From Pomacea canaliculata (taxonomy: Eukaryota > Mollusca > Gastropoda > Architaenioglossa > Ampullariidae): DNA of 64,000 bases. Made by a program: the position numbers and the translations under genes. The notes below the pieces were generated by a model. It did not search any database, was not told the DNA's origin, and saw nothing but the letters and a program-made list of their open reading frames with translations. The stretch spans positions 1,674,190 to 1,738,189 of the forward strand of contig NC_037597.1 in NCBI RefSeq assembly GCF_003073045.1, in the 5' to 3' direction. Below, piece after piece: positions 45,201 to 56,800 of this stretch; within the stretch, counting starts at the first letter, position 1, and each line of letters begins with the position of its first letter.

Positions 45201-48200
45201 AAAAATCATGACTCACTGTTCTAAATGTGACATTTTGGCAAAACTTCCACATTAATTTTCTAATGAAACTTTAAAAAGTCTGCATATTAGTATCCACTCT
45301 TAAATAAGGCAAAGAACAAAATAGAGAATTACAAACAAGATTACTACTTCTGAGACATATCTACAAAGCCAAAATCTAATTTACAAGCAATAATGTTTAT
45401 ACCCAGCTTGCAGCACACCCCACTATGCCCACTCATTTCAGGCTTAAATGCTGATTCAAAGATTTCAGCCCAAAATGTTTATATCATATCTATCATTGAA
45501 AGAATCTTGCAAAATGCTCTTTTTTTTTCATATATCTATTTTTATTTAATGTTACAGGGTGTGTGCACAATACAAAAAAAAAAGTGTCTGATCCTAACCA
45601 ATGTTTGCAGGAGTACTTTTGTCTACAGGGTTATAGATTATGCTTGCTTCTGGATCACACTTTTTATTTTAATGTTACTGTTAAGGTGTCACTGATAGCA
45701 CTAAATGAACATAAAATAGACAGCACATTTTGGCAAATAGCCTGATTTTATTTTCACTTTACGCACAATAAGTGTGCAAACAGAAAGTGTAAATCTAAGC
45801 AGAATTATTAAACACTTCGTGTATCCAAAGCAGAAACATGTTAAGCTAGCATCAGTACTGTATCAAAAGTGCATCAGTGGAAAAAGTGTTTCACTATTTT
45901 ACAACAAGGATACCTCATTCTAAAGGGAACTAGCAGAACAAGCTGACAAATAAATTACACTATTTGCAGGAGAAATTGACAGTGGCAATCATTAGTACCA
46001 ACAATATATATAGGAGAAAAAAAAATATATACATAAATGGTTCTGTAGAACATATATCTGGTGCTTTATTTGATCCTAAATCCTGTAGTTCTTATACCCA
46101 TGTACTTTTTGCGAAATAGAATTTAGAGTTTACTTTTCAACATCATCATTACTAATAAACTCTTATTGTGCTATTTATATTTGGTCTTTTCCAGCCTTTA
46201 CTTCTACGCACTCAGCTTTCTTCTGCACTGTGCATTAACCCCCACCCCATATATAGTCACCCCTTTCCCTTCTCCCAGAGTCAGATTTGAGAACTGATAT
46301 CCTTTTTGCTGACTACCAACATATTATAAGGTTGCATTCTATTACTCTACTGTCTCTTGTACCAACATATCCTAAGGTGGCACTCTTTCTATTTCTCTAT
46401 TCTTTTTGCTAGCCACAACAAAACGGAACATTTTCTGCTACAGTGTCAAACCTATGTTGATATCAGGGCCAAGTATCTTACACCCCTGATAAACAGCGGA
46501 TACCACCAGACAATGTTTGCTGTGTTGCTGTCTAGAGGGGAAACAAATGATATAAGAAATGTTCATTTTTTATGCTTTAAAGAGGAGCAACGGGAAGGTT
46601 GGCAGTACTGGACAAACAACATGACCTCATGTGGTTGGGCTCACAGAACTGGCCAAAATGTAAAGCAGGCTGGAGCTGATGGCCTAATAATGTGTGTGTG
46701 TGTAAGCACATGTGAGCGCGCTTATAGGTGTAGGTGTGGAAGATAATACAGAGAGAGAGAGAGCTAATGAAAAATGATTTCTATGTGAGTGGAGTGTGCA
46801 CGAGTACGTGTGTACGCACGCGAGCTGTATATAGTTTACTTGTGTGTGTGTGTATACGCACGAGCTGTATATAGTTTATTCATGTGTGTAGACATGCGAG
46901 CTGTATATAGAAGTAAGAGAGAGAGCAAACGAAGAATGGTTGGCATGAGTGTAGGTGCTAGGTAATAAGTGGTTGAAACGATAAGAACACTTTTATGTAC
47001 TTCATGTAATTTACATCTTCTGCCTGTGTATGTTCAACGGCCAATGATGAAATGCATACCATGCCCTGCTTTGAAGGGTCGTCAACCTATCAAATAAATA
47101 ATTCAATTCTCAATTCTCTTTGCTAACAATTGTCTCCCCATTTAACTCTGTTCAGCTCAGGAAGGGAGCTGAGAGGAGACTGCAGAAAGCCAGCACTGTA
47201 ATTCAGCAGCCCAGGAGATGATAACAGACTTTTCTTGATCATAAAAAAGTATGTCTTTGCTTCCTTCAACATGAAGTCTAGTCTTCACAAAATTATCTAG
47301 AAAGCGCCTTTTTCAAGTTGGTGATCAAATGTATATTGATGCTGAGCTGCATCTGGTATGTCTTAAAGCATCTTCACTGTCTTAAATTGTCTTGAGAGAT
47401 AGAGAGTTCTGTCCCTTCACCTAACAGGCTTGATATTGTTTATGTTTTGTTGTCGTGGTTTGATTTTTGGTAAAAGTGTTGGACCTTCATGATTACATGT
47501 GCTTCTGCTGCTCTTTCTTCCCCTTCTGGTTTGCAACAGGATGGTATTTTGAATTGCGAACTGCTTGGATCTATTGGCTGTATTCCATTCCGCCTGCTTC
47601 ACTCGCCTCAAAAGTCCCAGAAAAATATTCTTAAAAATTACTAGAAATTTGTGCACACAGCATTAAGTTTAAGTTAGAATCTACATGTTGTCTAGCTATA
47701 ACCTTGAGCATGCCTTTATCTACCAGTCACGAGCCATCACTCTCACTGTAAACATCATATCCTATACTTCCTGGTTCTTAAGATCAGACAACCCTTCTGA
47801 TGCGACATCAGAAGATGGCGGTTAGCCTGCAACACCATCTCTATAGACACAAAGTTTCTCATTAAAAGTCAATTTATTTGGCACTACATCAATTCACCAT
47901 TTACCATTACCTCTATCATCTTCGAAACATGTTACACCATGACGATACACACACATATATATATCTATGGCATCCCGACAGCCTGAAGTTTTTGGGGGTC
48001 ATACACAGTGAGCCAGGAGCACATCCTTCATAAAGTAGGGGTACAACTGTACTTTGTCGTTGACAGATTTTTATGGTTTTTCAGACCGTCCTGGAATCTG
48101 CTTTAGACCGTACCGATTTCTCTTTCCAGCAGTAAACAGTGTAGTGAGTGGGTAAACGGTGCTTTCCCATTTGTGTATTTGAAGCCTACTATTCCTTGCC

Positions 48201-48622
48201 AGCAGACTAAGATAAGTAATTAACTTTGAATGTGAATAATTTTTACTGAAGTAATTTCATAACTAAATTACTTTCTACTACACGCTTTCTCTCTCTCTGA
48301 CATAAACAGTGTGACGTGCTCGTGCATGAGTGATTTACATCTGGCCCTATTCCTATGCCAGGTGAAGTATAGGGAAGTAGGTTCTACACACAGTTATGTC
48401 AGTACAGTGTCATTACCAACACAGCTTTACTGTTCACAACTAAACATGATAATGATACAGCGGACTGCACTATAAAAATTTGCAGGGGATCATCAGAATC
48501 TGTAATGTGAATCGTGTTAGATAAGCTGACAAATACAAAATCACGAAATTTCACCGTCTATGTCAAGTTATTAAATAACTTACATCACTTTCGATATCCA
48601 CATCTCTGTCTTCGTCGCTCAT
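42247..48622 (-). CDS. MAX: MAX, bHLH-leucine-zipper partner of MYC/MXD proteins
   Basis: Nuclear transcription factor that dimerises with MYC, MXD, MNT and MGA and binds CACGTG E-boxes. Exons: 48584-48622 ([13 protein letters not shown]), 44939-45016, 44541-44648, 43592-43715, 42247-42404; 507 nt, 168 residues plus stop, all phases consistent. Human MAX is 160 residues. The basic region reads '[20 protein letters not shown]', with the His, Glu and Arg that contact the E-box. Helix 1 is '[12 protein letters not shown]'; helix 2 and zipper read '[20 protein letters not shown]' and '[20 protein letters not shown]'. The C-terminus is Ser/Asp-rich ([14 protein letters not shown]) followed by the basic RRKKVK, a likely nuclear signal. 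The N-terminus keeps the acidic serines that are CK2 targets in vertebrates. It is tail-to-tail with WDR81. No frame damage. Confidence 0.97.
43994..44400. mobile_element. piggyBac-like MITE flanked by TTAA
   Basis: TTAA at 43994-43997 and 44397-44400 flank 399 bp whose ends are inverted: left CCCTTTCACTATTGGG, right (reverse-complemented) CTCTTTCACTCGCACA. TTAA targets with a C-Y-C-T-T-T start are the piggyBac hallmark. No ORF. It lies in the intron between MAX exons 3 and 4. Confidence 0.55.
44939..45016 (-). other. MAX: MAX exon 2, symmetrical acidic cassette exon
   Basis: 78 nt, phase 0 on both sides, encoding 26 residues ([20 protein letters not shown] and six more). Skipping it joins the N-terminal acidic segment directly to the basic region in frame. 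Vertebrate MAX has a 27-nt skippable exon at the same place (long and short isoforms), so alternative splicing here is a reasonable inference. Confidence 0.75.
46399..47125 (+). mobile_element. 5'-truncated LINE with 13-bp target duplication
   Basis: The insert 46412-47112 is flanked by attctttttgcta (46399-46411) and attctctttgcta (47113-47125). The 5' part encodes a LINE C-terminus ('[20 protein letters not shown]', '[13 protein letters not shown]'); the 3' end carries 'CAAATAAATAATTCAATTCTC'. Inside MAX intron 1. Confidence 0.7.
46821..46910. repeat. Minisatellite, three copies of cgagctgtatatag
   Basis: The motif starts at 46821, 46861 and 46897, separated by TG-rich spacers, inside the 3' UTR of the LINE at 46412-47112. 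Likely part of that family's 3' end. Confidence 0.7.
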
Positions 48623-48735
48623 AACTATCACCACTTAGTACTGTCACAGGGATGCGACGTACTCCTTCGCCGATATATCCTCGCAAACTCGCGATCTTCC
48701 TTCCCTTGCCCAGCAATATGGCGACCAAACAAAAC

Positions 48736-48741
48736 CACGTG
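48736..48741. promoter_or_regulatory. MAX: Canonical E-box CACGTG in the MAX promoter
   Basis: CACGTG lies 114 bp upstream of the MAX ATG, with AATATGGCGAC (YY1-like) about 20 bp closer to the gene. This is the sequence MAX dimers bind, so feedback on its own promoter is possible. Inference only. Confidence 0.45.
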
Positions 48742-48960
48742 ACAAGCCACATGCGAACGCTATTTGTAAATACTGCATGATCAATTACAGAATGGACTGA
48801 GTTATTTATAAGTGTTATCAAATCTAAATATGTTTTCCTTCTGATTTTTTTTAAAAGCTGATTAATATAAGGAAAAATACTAGCTAATTATTATAATTGA
48901 TAATAAAATAATTTTCCTCCCCATGGAAATGAGGCTCAGGAGGCAAACTTTATACAGTAC

Positions 48961-50252
48961 ACAAACCTCACTCGCGTTCACACGGCAGAGACATGCGTAC
49001 GACACACTAGCACTCGCTGACACTAACACGAGTGCTTACAGTTCAAAGACATAAATTTATTTACAAGATGTACAAAACAACTACCGAACAAAACAACTAC
49101 CTACCTATCTAGCCAAAACCTAACACCTAACTCCGTGGGGTGGGTCGCTGAGTGATGCGAGCCGTTATCACCAGCGGACCAGAGCGCCTTGCAGTACTAA
49201 GGTACTTCTCGCTAGCTCGACTTCCTGGGGTGGGGACGAGAGAAAAGAGACTGAGTGTCGCGAGCCGCTATTTCCAGCGGACCAGAGCGCCTTGTGGTAC
49301 TAAGGTACTTCTCGCTAACTCAGACTCAAAACATTCTTACTGCTATACCCAGCAGGACCAGTTCCAGCGGGCGCTGCTCTACGCCCGCATTTTGTACAGG
49401 GCAGCTTGGGTACTACGTCACCCGCTGTTGCTGCCCGTCTCGCGCTGCGAGCCGCTCGCGCGACCACGCGTGGGGTGGAAGGGGATGTGGGGTGGAGGGG
49501 CTAGGCACTGTCAGCAGTACCTGCTGACCTAAACAACTAACCCTACACTCCCCTGTCCTCAGACCTAATGTACTCGCTACTGTAACGGACTCAAACGTCC
49601 AAGCAGGACTAAACGTCTCAGTTCAAACTTCCGATGGATTAGTAAACATTTTCTTGGGTTTATTTATCAAAACGAGCTCAAAGCATATTGTGAGTTGCAT
49701 AATTTTGCTTTTGCAATGTTATAATGTTTCGTCGTTTACTTTTATTTCAAGTAAAATGCCAATCGAAGATTCACATGACCGATAAGCTTTATTTTTCTTC
49801 GCTTCAAGACGAGACGTTTGGTTTCGCTGCTGTGCCTTCGAATAGTACGCTATTCTATACCACGACCGATGATATTTTGAAAATATCAGCAAACTATTAG
49901 AAGGCACAGCAGCGAAACCAAACGTCTAGCTCAACTCCCAAGGGAGGGAAAAAGGAAAGAGACTGAGCGTCGCGAGCCGCTATTTCCAGCGGACCAGATG
50001 CATCGCTACGCCTTGGTGCTTCTCGCTAACTCAGTCTCCAAACGTTCTAACTGCCATACCGGCAGGACCAATTCTCGCATCGAGAGAAAAGGGGCGGGTG
50101 CTGCTCTACGCCCGTATTTTGTTCAGGGCAGCTTGGGTTCGACGTCACCCGCAGTTGCTGCCCGTCTCGCGCTGCGCGACCACGCGTGGGATGGAAGGGC
50201 TAGGCACTGTCAGCAGTACCTGTTGACCTAAAACAGCGCCCCCGCTACAGTA
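48961..50252. repeat. GC-rich dispersed repeat, left copy (with internal duplication)
   Basis: Starts acaaacctcactcgcg; the same sequence recurs at 61602-62336 in the same orientation. Internal module 'gcgagccgctatttccagcggaccagagcgcc' plus 'aaggtacttctcgcta' is repeated at 49160, 49260 and, diverged, 49970. The block ends 'cgcccccgctacagta' exactly where the 3.73-kb array begins. It has no coding potential I trust; open frames here are a by-product of GC content. Confidence 0.8.
49812..49927. repeat. Long inverted repeat (34-bp arms, 48-nt spacer)
   Basis: Left arm 49812-49845 begins AGACGTTTGGTTTCGCTGCT; right arm 49894-49927 is its reverse complement with one mismatch. It would form a very stable hairpin. 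It is not present in the right copy of the surrounding repeat (61602-62336), so it is an insertion, probably a fold-back MITE. Confidence 0.85.
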
Positions 50253-50449
50253 CGCCACCTGGGCGGACTTTAAGTCGGACTTAAAGCGATCTACATACAT
50301 ACTGACACACCCATTTAAGACAGGCATCAACTGCATCCGTATAAACAGAAACATGCAGACAAAATACACAGCAAAATATCTAAAATGTTGATTTAAAAAG
50401 TGCTTTATTCGTCATCAAAGTTGGGCTCAAAACGCATGACAAAGCCAAA

Positions 50450-50875
50450 ATGATAAAAGCCACTCCTGTGGAGGTGAAAACCATCAGAACAGTCGATACA
50501 GCCAGTGTAGAACCCCCTTGCCAGACAGAAAACCTTGTTGTAACCCCACAACAACCGTTAGAACCAACGGTCAGTGCAGCATCAGCCTCCCGGAGAAGCA
50601 CATGGTATCATCAGATGCGTCGCCATGGCGCACTAAGCTTTTGGCGATCTCTTCTCGGTGAATTATCTCCACGTCCGCGGCTTTTGCCATGGAACATTAT
50701 GTGGAACATGAAGATACCAGGCCAGAAACCGCCAGTCCTCGTTGCAGAATGTCTGCAGCTCGTGCCCATGTGCCACAAGGCTCTGCAACCGCCTCTGGTG
50801 ACTCTTTTTCCTGTCACCCATCTTACCATTGCGGTAAGGTACACGGGACGGACGCCGAATTTTATAGAGAGCTGA
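50450..50875 (+). other. Recurrent 141-codon ORF in the 3.73-kb unit (copy 1)
   Basis: Open from ATG; the same frame is open in copy 2 (54182-54607) with one substitution (I to T at residue 2), but broken in copy 3 by loss of one C. The opposite strand is also open for 168 codons (50663-51169) in copy 1 only. I recognise no domain. Because the copies are nearly identical, conservation proves nothing; likely non-coding. Confidence 0.2.
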
Positions 50876-51744
50876 GAATGGTAGTTTCCCATTTTGTGGA
50901 CACCTCACAGTGAGAGGTATGTCTGGTAAGCGTTTTGTTGTCAAATGGAGGAAATTCGTTGACAGCTTGTTTGAACTTATGATCGCGTAGCCGGTGCAGT
51001 CTCTAAGCGCAAGGAAAGTGTCTGTTTGCTGGCAGTAGTTGATGGAGCTCTCTGGTCGTGGACGAGAAGAGTGATTTGTATTCGTCTGTGCGACCTGTTT
51101 TATAGATTCTAGTTGTGTAATTACTACAAACAGTTTGGTGTGTATCCGACAATTCATCTGTACCTGCAAACTTCTCCACCTAATTTGGTGGGAGGTTTTT
51201 GTGAAATTCTGATGCGTTCTTGCCTAGGGCCCCCGTAAAGTCAGCTTTTCTGTAGTTGATACAAGCTCTTTTTCATGTGTCCGAGGGTGCAAATGTAGCT
51301 TCGACAGTGTTGTGCAGGGGCTTTGTATGACGTATATCACCCGCACGGTGCTTGAAAGCGTCACATTTTAAAGAGGAAAGGACACCGTGAAGTAAACCAC
51401 CCAAACATGCATGATTTTACTCTTACTTCTGCAAATCTACTTCGTTTCAATACTATCGTTACTTTGCCACCAGAACCGATCCCTCGCGAGATGCGAATCA
51501 CACACCCTCAACCGGCCGGGACATCATTCTAACCGCTACACCGTACAGGCAAATAAGTTTTGGATGTGAGTTTAATGTACCTATTCACAATTTCTGAACT
51601 TGTGTCATTCTGCCAAGGGTAATAAAATATAAAAAAATGAGAGAGAGAGAGAGTACAAATTTACAAAGTACCGCACTCTCCCTTAAGGCTGAAGGTAAAA
51701 ATTAAAGGAAAAAAAGTTAATTGAATGTTTTCAAGACGAACAAG

Positions 51745-52001
51745 TCACGTGATACACTGGCTTCCGGCACTTTGCGCAGTTAGCAGACGAAAACGGCGTT
51801 AGCTACTTTAGTACTTGTGAACGCGAGCGAGGATGGTTTTTGAAAGATATTGATGATGTTAAACAACATTATCAAATAAAAACTTCTAAGATCGGCGTGT
51901 GTCCGTATGCCATACCCCCCCCCCTCGAAACACTTAGCGGTGGTCATGCATATGAAGTGGAGTTGACATATGATCGACATAGTCAACTTCCTACTTGTGG
52001 G
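51745..52001 (+). promoter_or_regulatory. Promoter-like module and possible first exon in the 3.73-kb unit (copy 1)
   Basis: TCACGTGA (51745-51752), then CTTCCGGC (ETS core) about 10 bp on, a CpG-rich stretch, an ATG in good context (gcgaggATGG, 51833) and a strong donor GGG|GTAAGT at 52002. From the ATG the frame stops after six codons; one T less in the T5 run would open it until the poly-C tract. The same block recurs near 55480 and 59215. It looks like the 5' end of a transcription unit; no gene is identified. Confidence 0.3.
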
Positions 52002-53729
52002 GTAAGTTTTTATCCCTCACACACGAGATTAGTAATACTTCTCTATCAAAAAATAATAAACTTATGTACACTCGCACACTCCACTCCAATCGCCCTTTTT
52101 TTTTTTCTTTTTGGTGGGGTGGTGGTGTGGTGGTTTTATACACCAACAAAAGTGCAAAATTGCACAAACCAACCAACATAATAATTAGAAAGTGTGCCAG
52201 CCACACAAAATTTGCACGGTAATGGGAAACCACACAAATGCAGTGTGTAAAAGTTTGTGTTCAGTAATTAGGATTTCTTGCACGTGTTTGTGGACATGCT
52301 CATGTTCTTCCTCACTTTCACATCAGTAAATTATTCCAACAACATGCATTTCTCTCTAATCGTCCATGTGCAGCTTGAGAATAGCTGTAATAAAAGTATG
52401 TAATCACATTAAACCTGGGGATGCTTTTCAATAAGTTGGCAGTCAAACTGCCAGCCGGTGAGTTTACTTCTCTTTCTCGCAACCCCAACCTCCCCACTCA
52501 TCTATAAACATGATAACCAATTACACTTAGTTAAGATAACTGTGTACTTTTGTGCATGTGTAGGTCTTCAGGAAGATGATTATTTTCTCTAGACATTGGA
52601 AACCTGTCTGCAGAAGGAGGGAGGGATTAAGTTACGAAAAAGTTTTTTTCCAAGATTGTTTTGTAAGCTGCAGATTCAAAGAGAGGCAAGTGGGAACACA
52701 TAGCATCTATAGGTAAAGGGTGTCACAAGGGAGGGAAACTGGACCGGAGGGGTAGAACTGTTTAGGGAACAGCCGCTGTCTTTCATTTAAACCCTAGATG
52801 TATATAGTGGCTTACCTCCACATAAACAAGGTTAATAAGAGAACAACAATAAGCCTGTAGCTAATTAAATACAGCTATAATTCACTGACTCATTTCTTAA
52901 AACTAAACCATGGTTGAACTCCAGCTACCTTACTAACAGTTGAGAACACTGAAATAGTGCTGAAGACTTATGAACAGACTATAAAGCATGCAGACAACAA
53001 GAAATTCAGAAATTTATTCACACATGTTTATCAACTTCTAATAACAAATAGTAAAAACGGAGATAATTACAGCTATCAACAGATGCTAAATATATAATTG
53101 GCTCTCTGTTAAAAATTGCTTGCATGTGCATGCACACACACACACACACAGAGATAAATTTAGTGCATTTTATCTTTTCAAGTAATGCAGCTAGAAATGA
53201 TTTGTGTGTGTGTGTAGATGTACACATCCACTACAAAAATAGTTCACAACAATTTGTATAGCATGTCACAGTTTGAGGATTGTATATCAGCAGTATGCAG
53301 GTAATGACGGATACAGATTTAAGGACATAAACAGTCAAGGAAATGAAGACAAAGTAAGATTACTATCACAACTGACCAAGCCCAATATAGCATAGATCTT
53401 TTTCTCACAATTCTTGGTTTTGAGAACCTAAATTATATGTTAGATATGAAAGCCTGACATTGTTATTTAAAGCCTGTTTTAGCATTTCACATATACCATG
53501 CAAGTGATAATTTAAATCTAACAACTGATTTTGGTAAAAAGTTGATAGGCTTCTCATCTGACCTAAAGACAGGATCACCATCACATTTGAAATGAAGTGC
53601 GATGAACATAAATGAAACAAATAATTAAACAAATAAAGATGAAATGTGGGTAAGCCCTTGCACTGTGCATGTACTAATACAAACACACACACACACAGAA
53701 AGACAAAACTTTCCATGACACAAACATAC

Positions 53730-53805
53730 CTGGTTCAGAATTCTGTGGTACAACCTTTTCTAGCCTTGACTCTTCAACAATCAAACTAAAAATTACTGAC
53801 ATTCT
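53730..53805 (-). other. Exon-like segment in the 3.73-kb unit (copy 1)
   Basis: Minus strand: acceptor CTTTCTTCAG, 76-nt open segment reading 'MSVIFSLIVEESRLEKVVPQ', donor GTATGT. It is repeated near 57474-57545 with one G missing. Both splice signals are good, but no partner exon was found, so it may be a gene fragment carried by the repeat. Confidence 0.25.
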
Positions 53806-56800
53806 CTGAAGAAAGGAATACTTGTGCTATTGGGCAATGATATATTTTTTGCACAACAAGCTAAATATAGTGAGCCGTCATAGCAGTCTTGTTTGGGTCT
53901 TCCCCCAGCAGGGTTAAAAAAAAAAAGTAAAAACAAAACAGTTTACTGGCATTTGTATAATATCATAATATAAGCTCATTTGTACGCCACCTGGTCGGAC
54001 TTTAAGTCGGACTTAAAGCGATCTACATACATACTGACACACCCATTTAAGACAGGCATCAACTGCATCCGTATAAACAGAAACATGCAGACAAAATACA
54101 CAGCAAAATATCTAAAATGTTGATTTAAAAAGTGCTTTATTCGTCATCAAAGTTGGGCTCAAAACGCATGACAAAGCCAAAATGACAAAAGCCACTCCTG
54201 TGGAGGTGAAAACCATCAGAACAGTCGATACAGCCAGTGTAGAACCCCCTTGCCAGACAGAAAACCTTGTTGTAACCCCACAACAACCGTTAGAACCAAC
54301 GGTCAGTGCAGCATCAGCCTCCCGGAGAAGCACATGGTATCATCAGATGCGTCGCCATGGCGCACTAAGCTTTTGGCGATCTCTTCTCGGTGAATTATCT
54401 CCACGTCCGCGGCTTTTGCCATGGAACATTATGTGGAACATGAAGATACCAGGCCAGAAACCGCCAGTCCTCGTTGCAGAATGTCTGCAGCTCGTGCCCA
54501 TGTGCCACAAGGCTCTGCAACCGCCTCTGGTGACTCTTTTTCCTGTCACCCATCTTACCATTGCGGTAAGGTACACGGGACGGACGCCGAATTTTATAGA
54601 GAGCTGAGAATGGTAGTTTCCCATTTTGTGGACACCTCACAGTGAGAGGTATGTCTGGTAAGCGTTTGTTGTCAAATGGAGGAAATTCGTTGACAGCTTG
54701 TTTGAACTTATGATCGCGTAGCCGGTGCAGTCTCTAAGCGCAAGGAAAGTGTCTGTTTGCTGGCAGTAGTTGATGGAGCTCTCTGGTCGTGGACGAGAAG
54801 AGTGATTTGTATTCGTCTGTGCGACCTGTTTTATAGATTCTAGTTGTGTAATTACTACAAACAGTTTGGTGTGTATCCGACAATTCATCTGTACCTGCAA
54901 ACTTCTCCACCTAATTTGGTGGGAGGTTTTTGTGAAATTCTGATGGCGTTCTTGCCTAGGGCCCCCGTAAAGTCAGCTTTTCTGTAGTTGATACAAGCTC
55001 TTTTTCATGTGTCCGAGGGTGCAAATGTAGCTTCGACAGTGTTGTGCAGGGGCTTTGTATGACGTATATCACCCGCACGGTGCTTGAAAGCGTCACATTT
55101 TAAAGAGGAAAGGACACCGTGAAGTAAACCACCCAAACATGCATGATTTTACTCTTACTTCTGCAAATCTACTTCGTTTCAATACTATCGTTACTTTGCC
55201 ACCAGAACCGATCCCTCGCGAGATGCGAATCACACACCCTCAACCGGCCGGGACATCATTCTAACCGCTACACACCGTACAGGCAAATAAGTTTTGGATG
55301 TGAGTTTAATGTACCTATTCACAATTTCTGAACTTGTGTCATTCTGCCAAGGGTAATAAAATATAAAAAAATGAGAGAGAGAGAGAGTACAAATTTACAA
55401 AGTACCGCACTCTCCTTAAGGCTGAAGGTAAAAATTAAAGGAAAAAAAGTTAATTGAATGTTTTCAAGACGAACAAGTCACGTGATACACTGGCTTCCGG
55501 CACTTTGCGCAGTCAGCAGACGAAAACGGCGTTAGCTACTTTAGTACTTGTGAACGCGAGCGAGGATGGTTTTTGAAAGATATTGATGATGTTAAACAAC
55601 ATTATCAAATAAAAACTTCTAAGATCGGCGTGTGTCCGTATGCCATACCCCCCCCCCCCTCGAAACACTTAGCGGTGGTCATGCATATGAAGTGGAGTTG
55701 ACATATGATCGACATAGTCAACTTCCTACTTGTGGGGTAAGTTTTTATCCCTCACACACGAGATTAGTAATACTTCTCTATCAAAAAATAATAAACTTAT
55801 GTACACTCGCACACTCCACTCCAATCGCCCTTTTTTTTTTTTCTTTTGGTGGTGGTGGTGGTGTGGTGGTGGTTTTATACACCAACAAAAGTGCAAAATT
55901 GCACAAACCAACCAACATAATAATTAGAAAGTGTGCCAGCCACACAAAATTTGCACGGTAATGGGAAACCACACAAATGCAGTGTGTAAAAGTTTGTGTT
56001 CAGTAATTAGGATTTCTTGCACGTGTTTGTGGACATGCTCATGTTCTTCCTCACTTTCACATCAGTAAATTATTCAACAACATGCATTTCTCTCTAATCG
56101 TCCATGTGCAGCTTGAGAATAGCTGTAATAAAAGTATGTAATCACATTAAACCTGGGGATGCTTTCAATAAGTTGGCAGTCAAACTGCCAGCCGGTGAGT
56201 TTACTTCTCTTTCTCGCAACCCCAACCTCCCCACTCATCTATAAACATGATAACCAATTACACTTAGTTAAGATAACTGTGTACTTTTGTGCATGTGTAG
56301 GTCTTCAGGAAGATGATTATTTTCTCTAGACATTGGAAACCTGTCTGCAGAAGGAGGGAGGGATTAAGTTACGAAAAAGTTTTTTTCCAAGATTGTTTTG
56401 TAAGCTGCAGATTCAAAGAGAGGCAAGTGGGAACACATAGCATCTATAGGTAAAGGGTGTCACAAGGGAGGGAAACTGGACCGGAGGGGTAGAACTGTTT
56501 AGGGAACAGCCGCTGTCTTTCATTTAAACCCTAGATGTATATAGTGGCTTACCTCCACATAAACAAGGTTAATAAGAGAACAACAATAAGCCTGTAGCTA
56601 ATTAAATACAGCTATAATTCACTGACTCATTTCTTAAAACTAAACCATGGTTGAACTCCAGCTACCTTACTAACAGTTGAGAACACTGAAATAGTGCTGA
56701 AGACTTATGAACAGACTATAAAGCATGCAGACAACAAGAAATTCAGAAATTTATTCACACATGTTTATCAACTTCTAATAACAAATAGTAAAAACGGAGA

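Noticed and set aside
49152..50231. Several GC-rich ORFs of 77-126 codons
   Set aside because: They lie in the dispersed repeat, change with every indel and match nothing known.
50990..51100. A minus-strand stretch in the macro-repeat reading 'TFLALRDCTGYAII' resembles the OB-fold motif of bacterial-type aspartyl-tRNA synthetase
   Set aside because: Only about ten residues fit, the preceding CGW motif is absent and no other synthetase motif is nearby; probably coincidence.
51780..51986. Minus-strand peptide containing 'GYGIRTHADLR', a string often seen in database proteins
   Set aside because: Such strings commonly come from antisense or tRNA-like sequence that has been mis-translated; no gene structure supports it.
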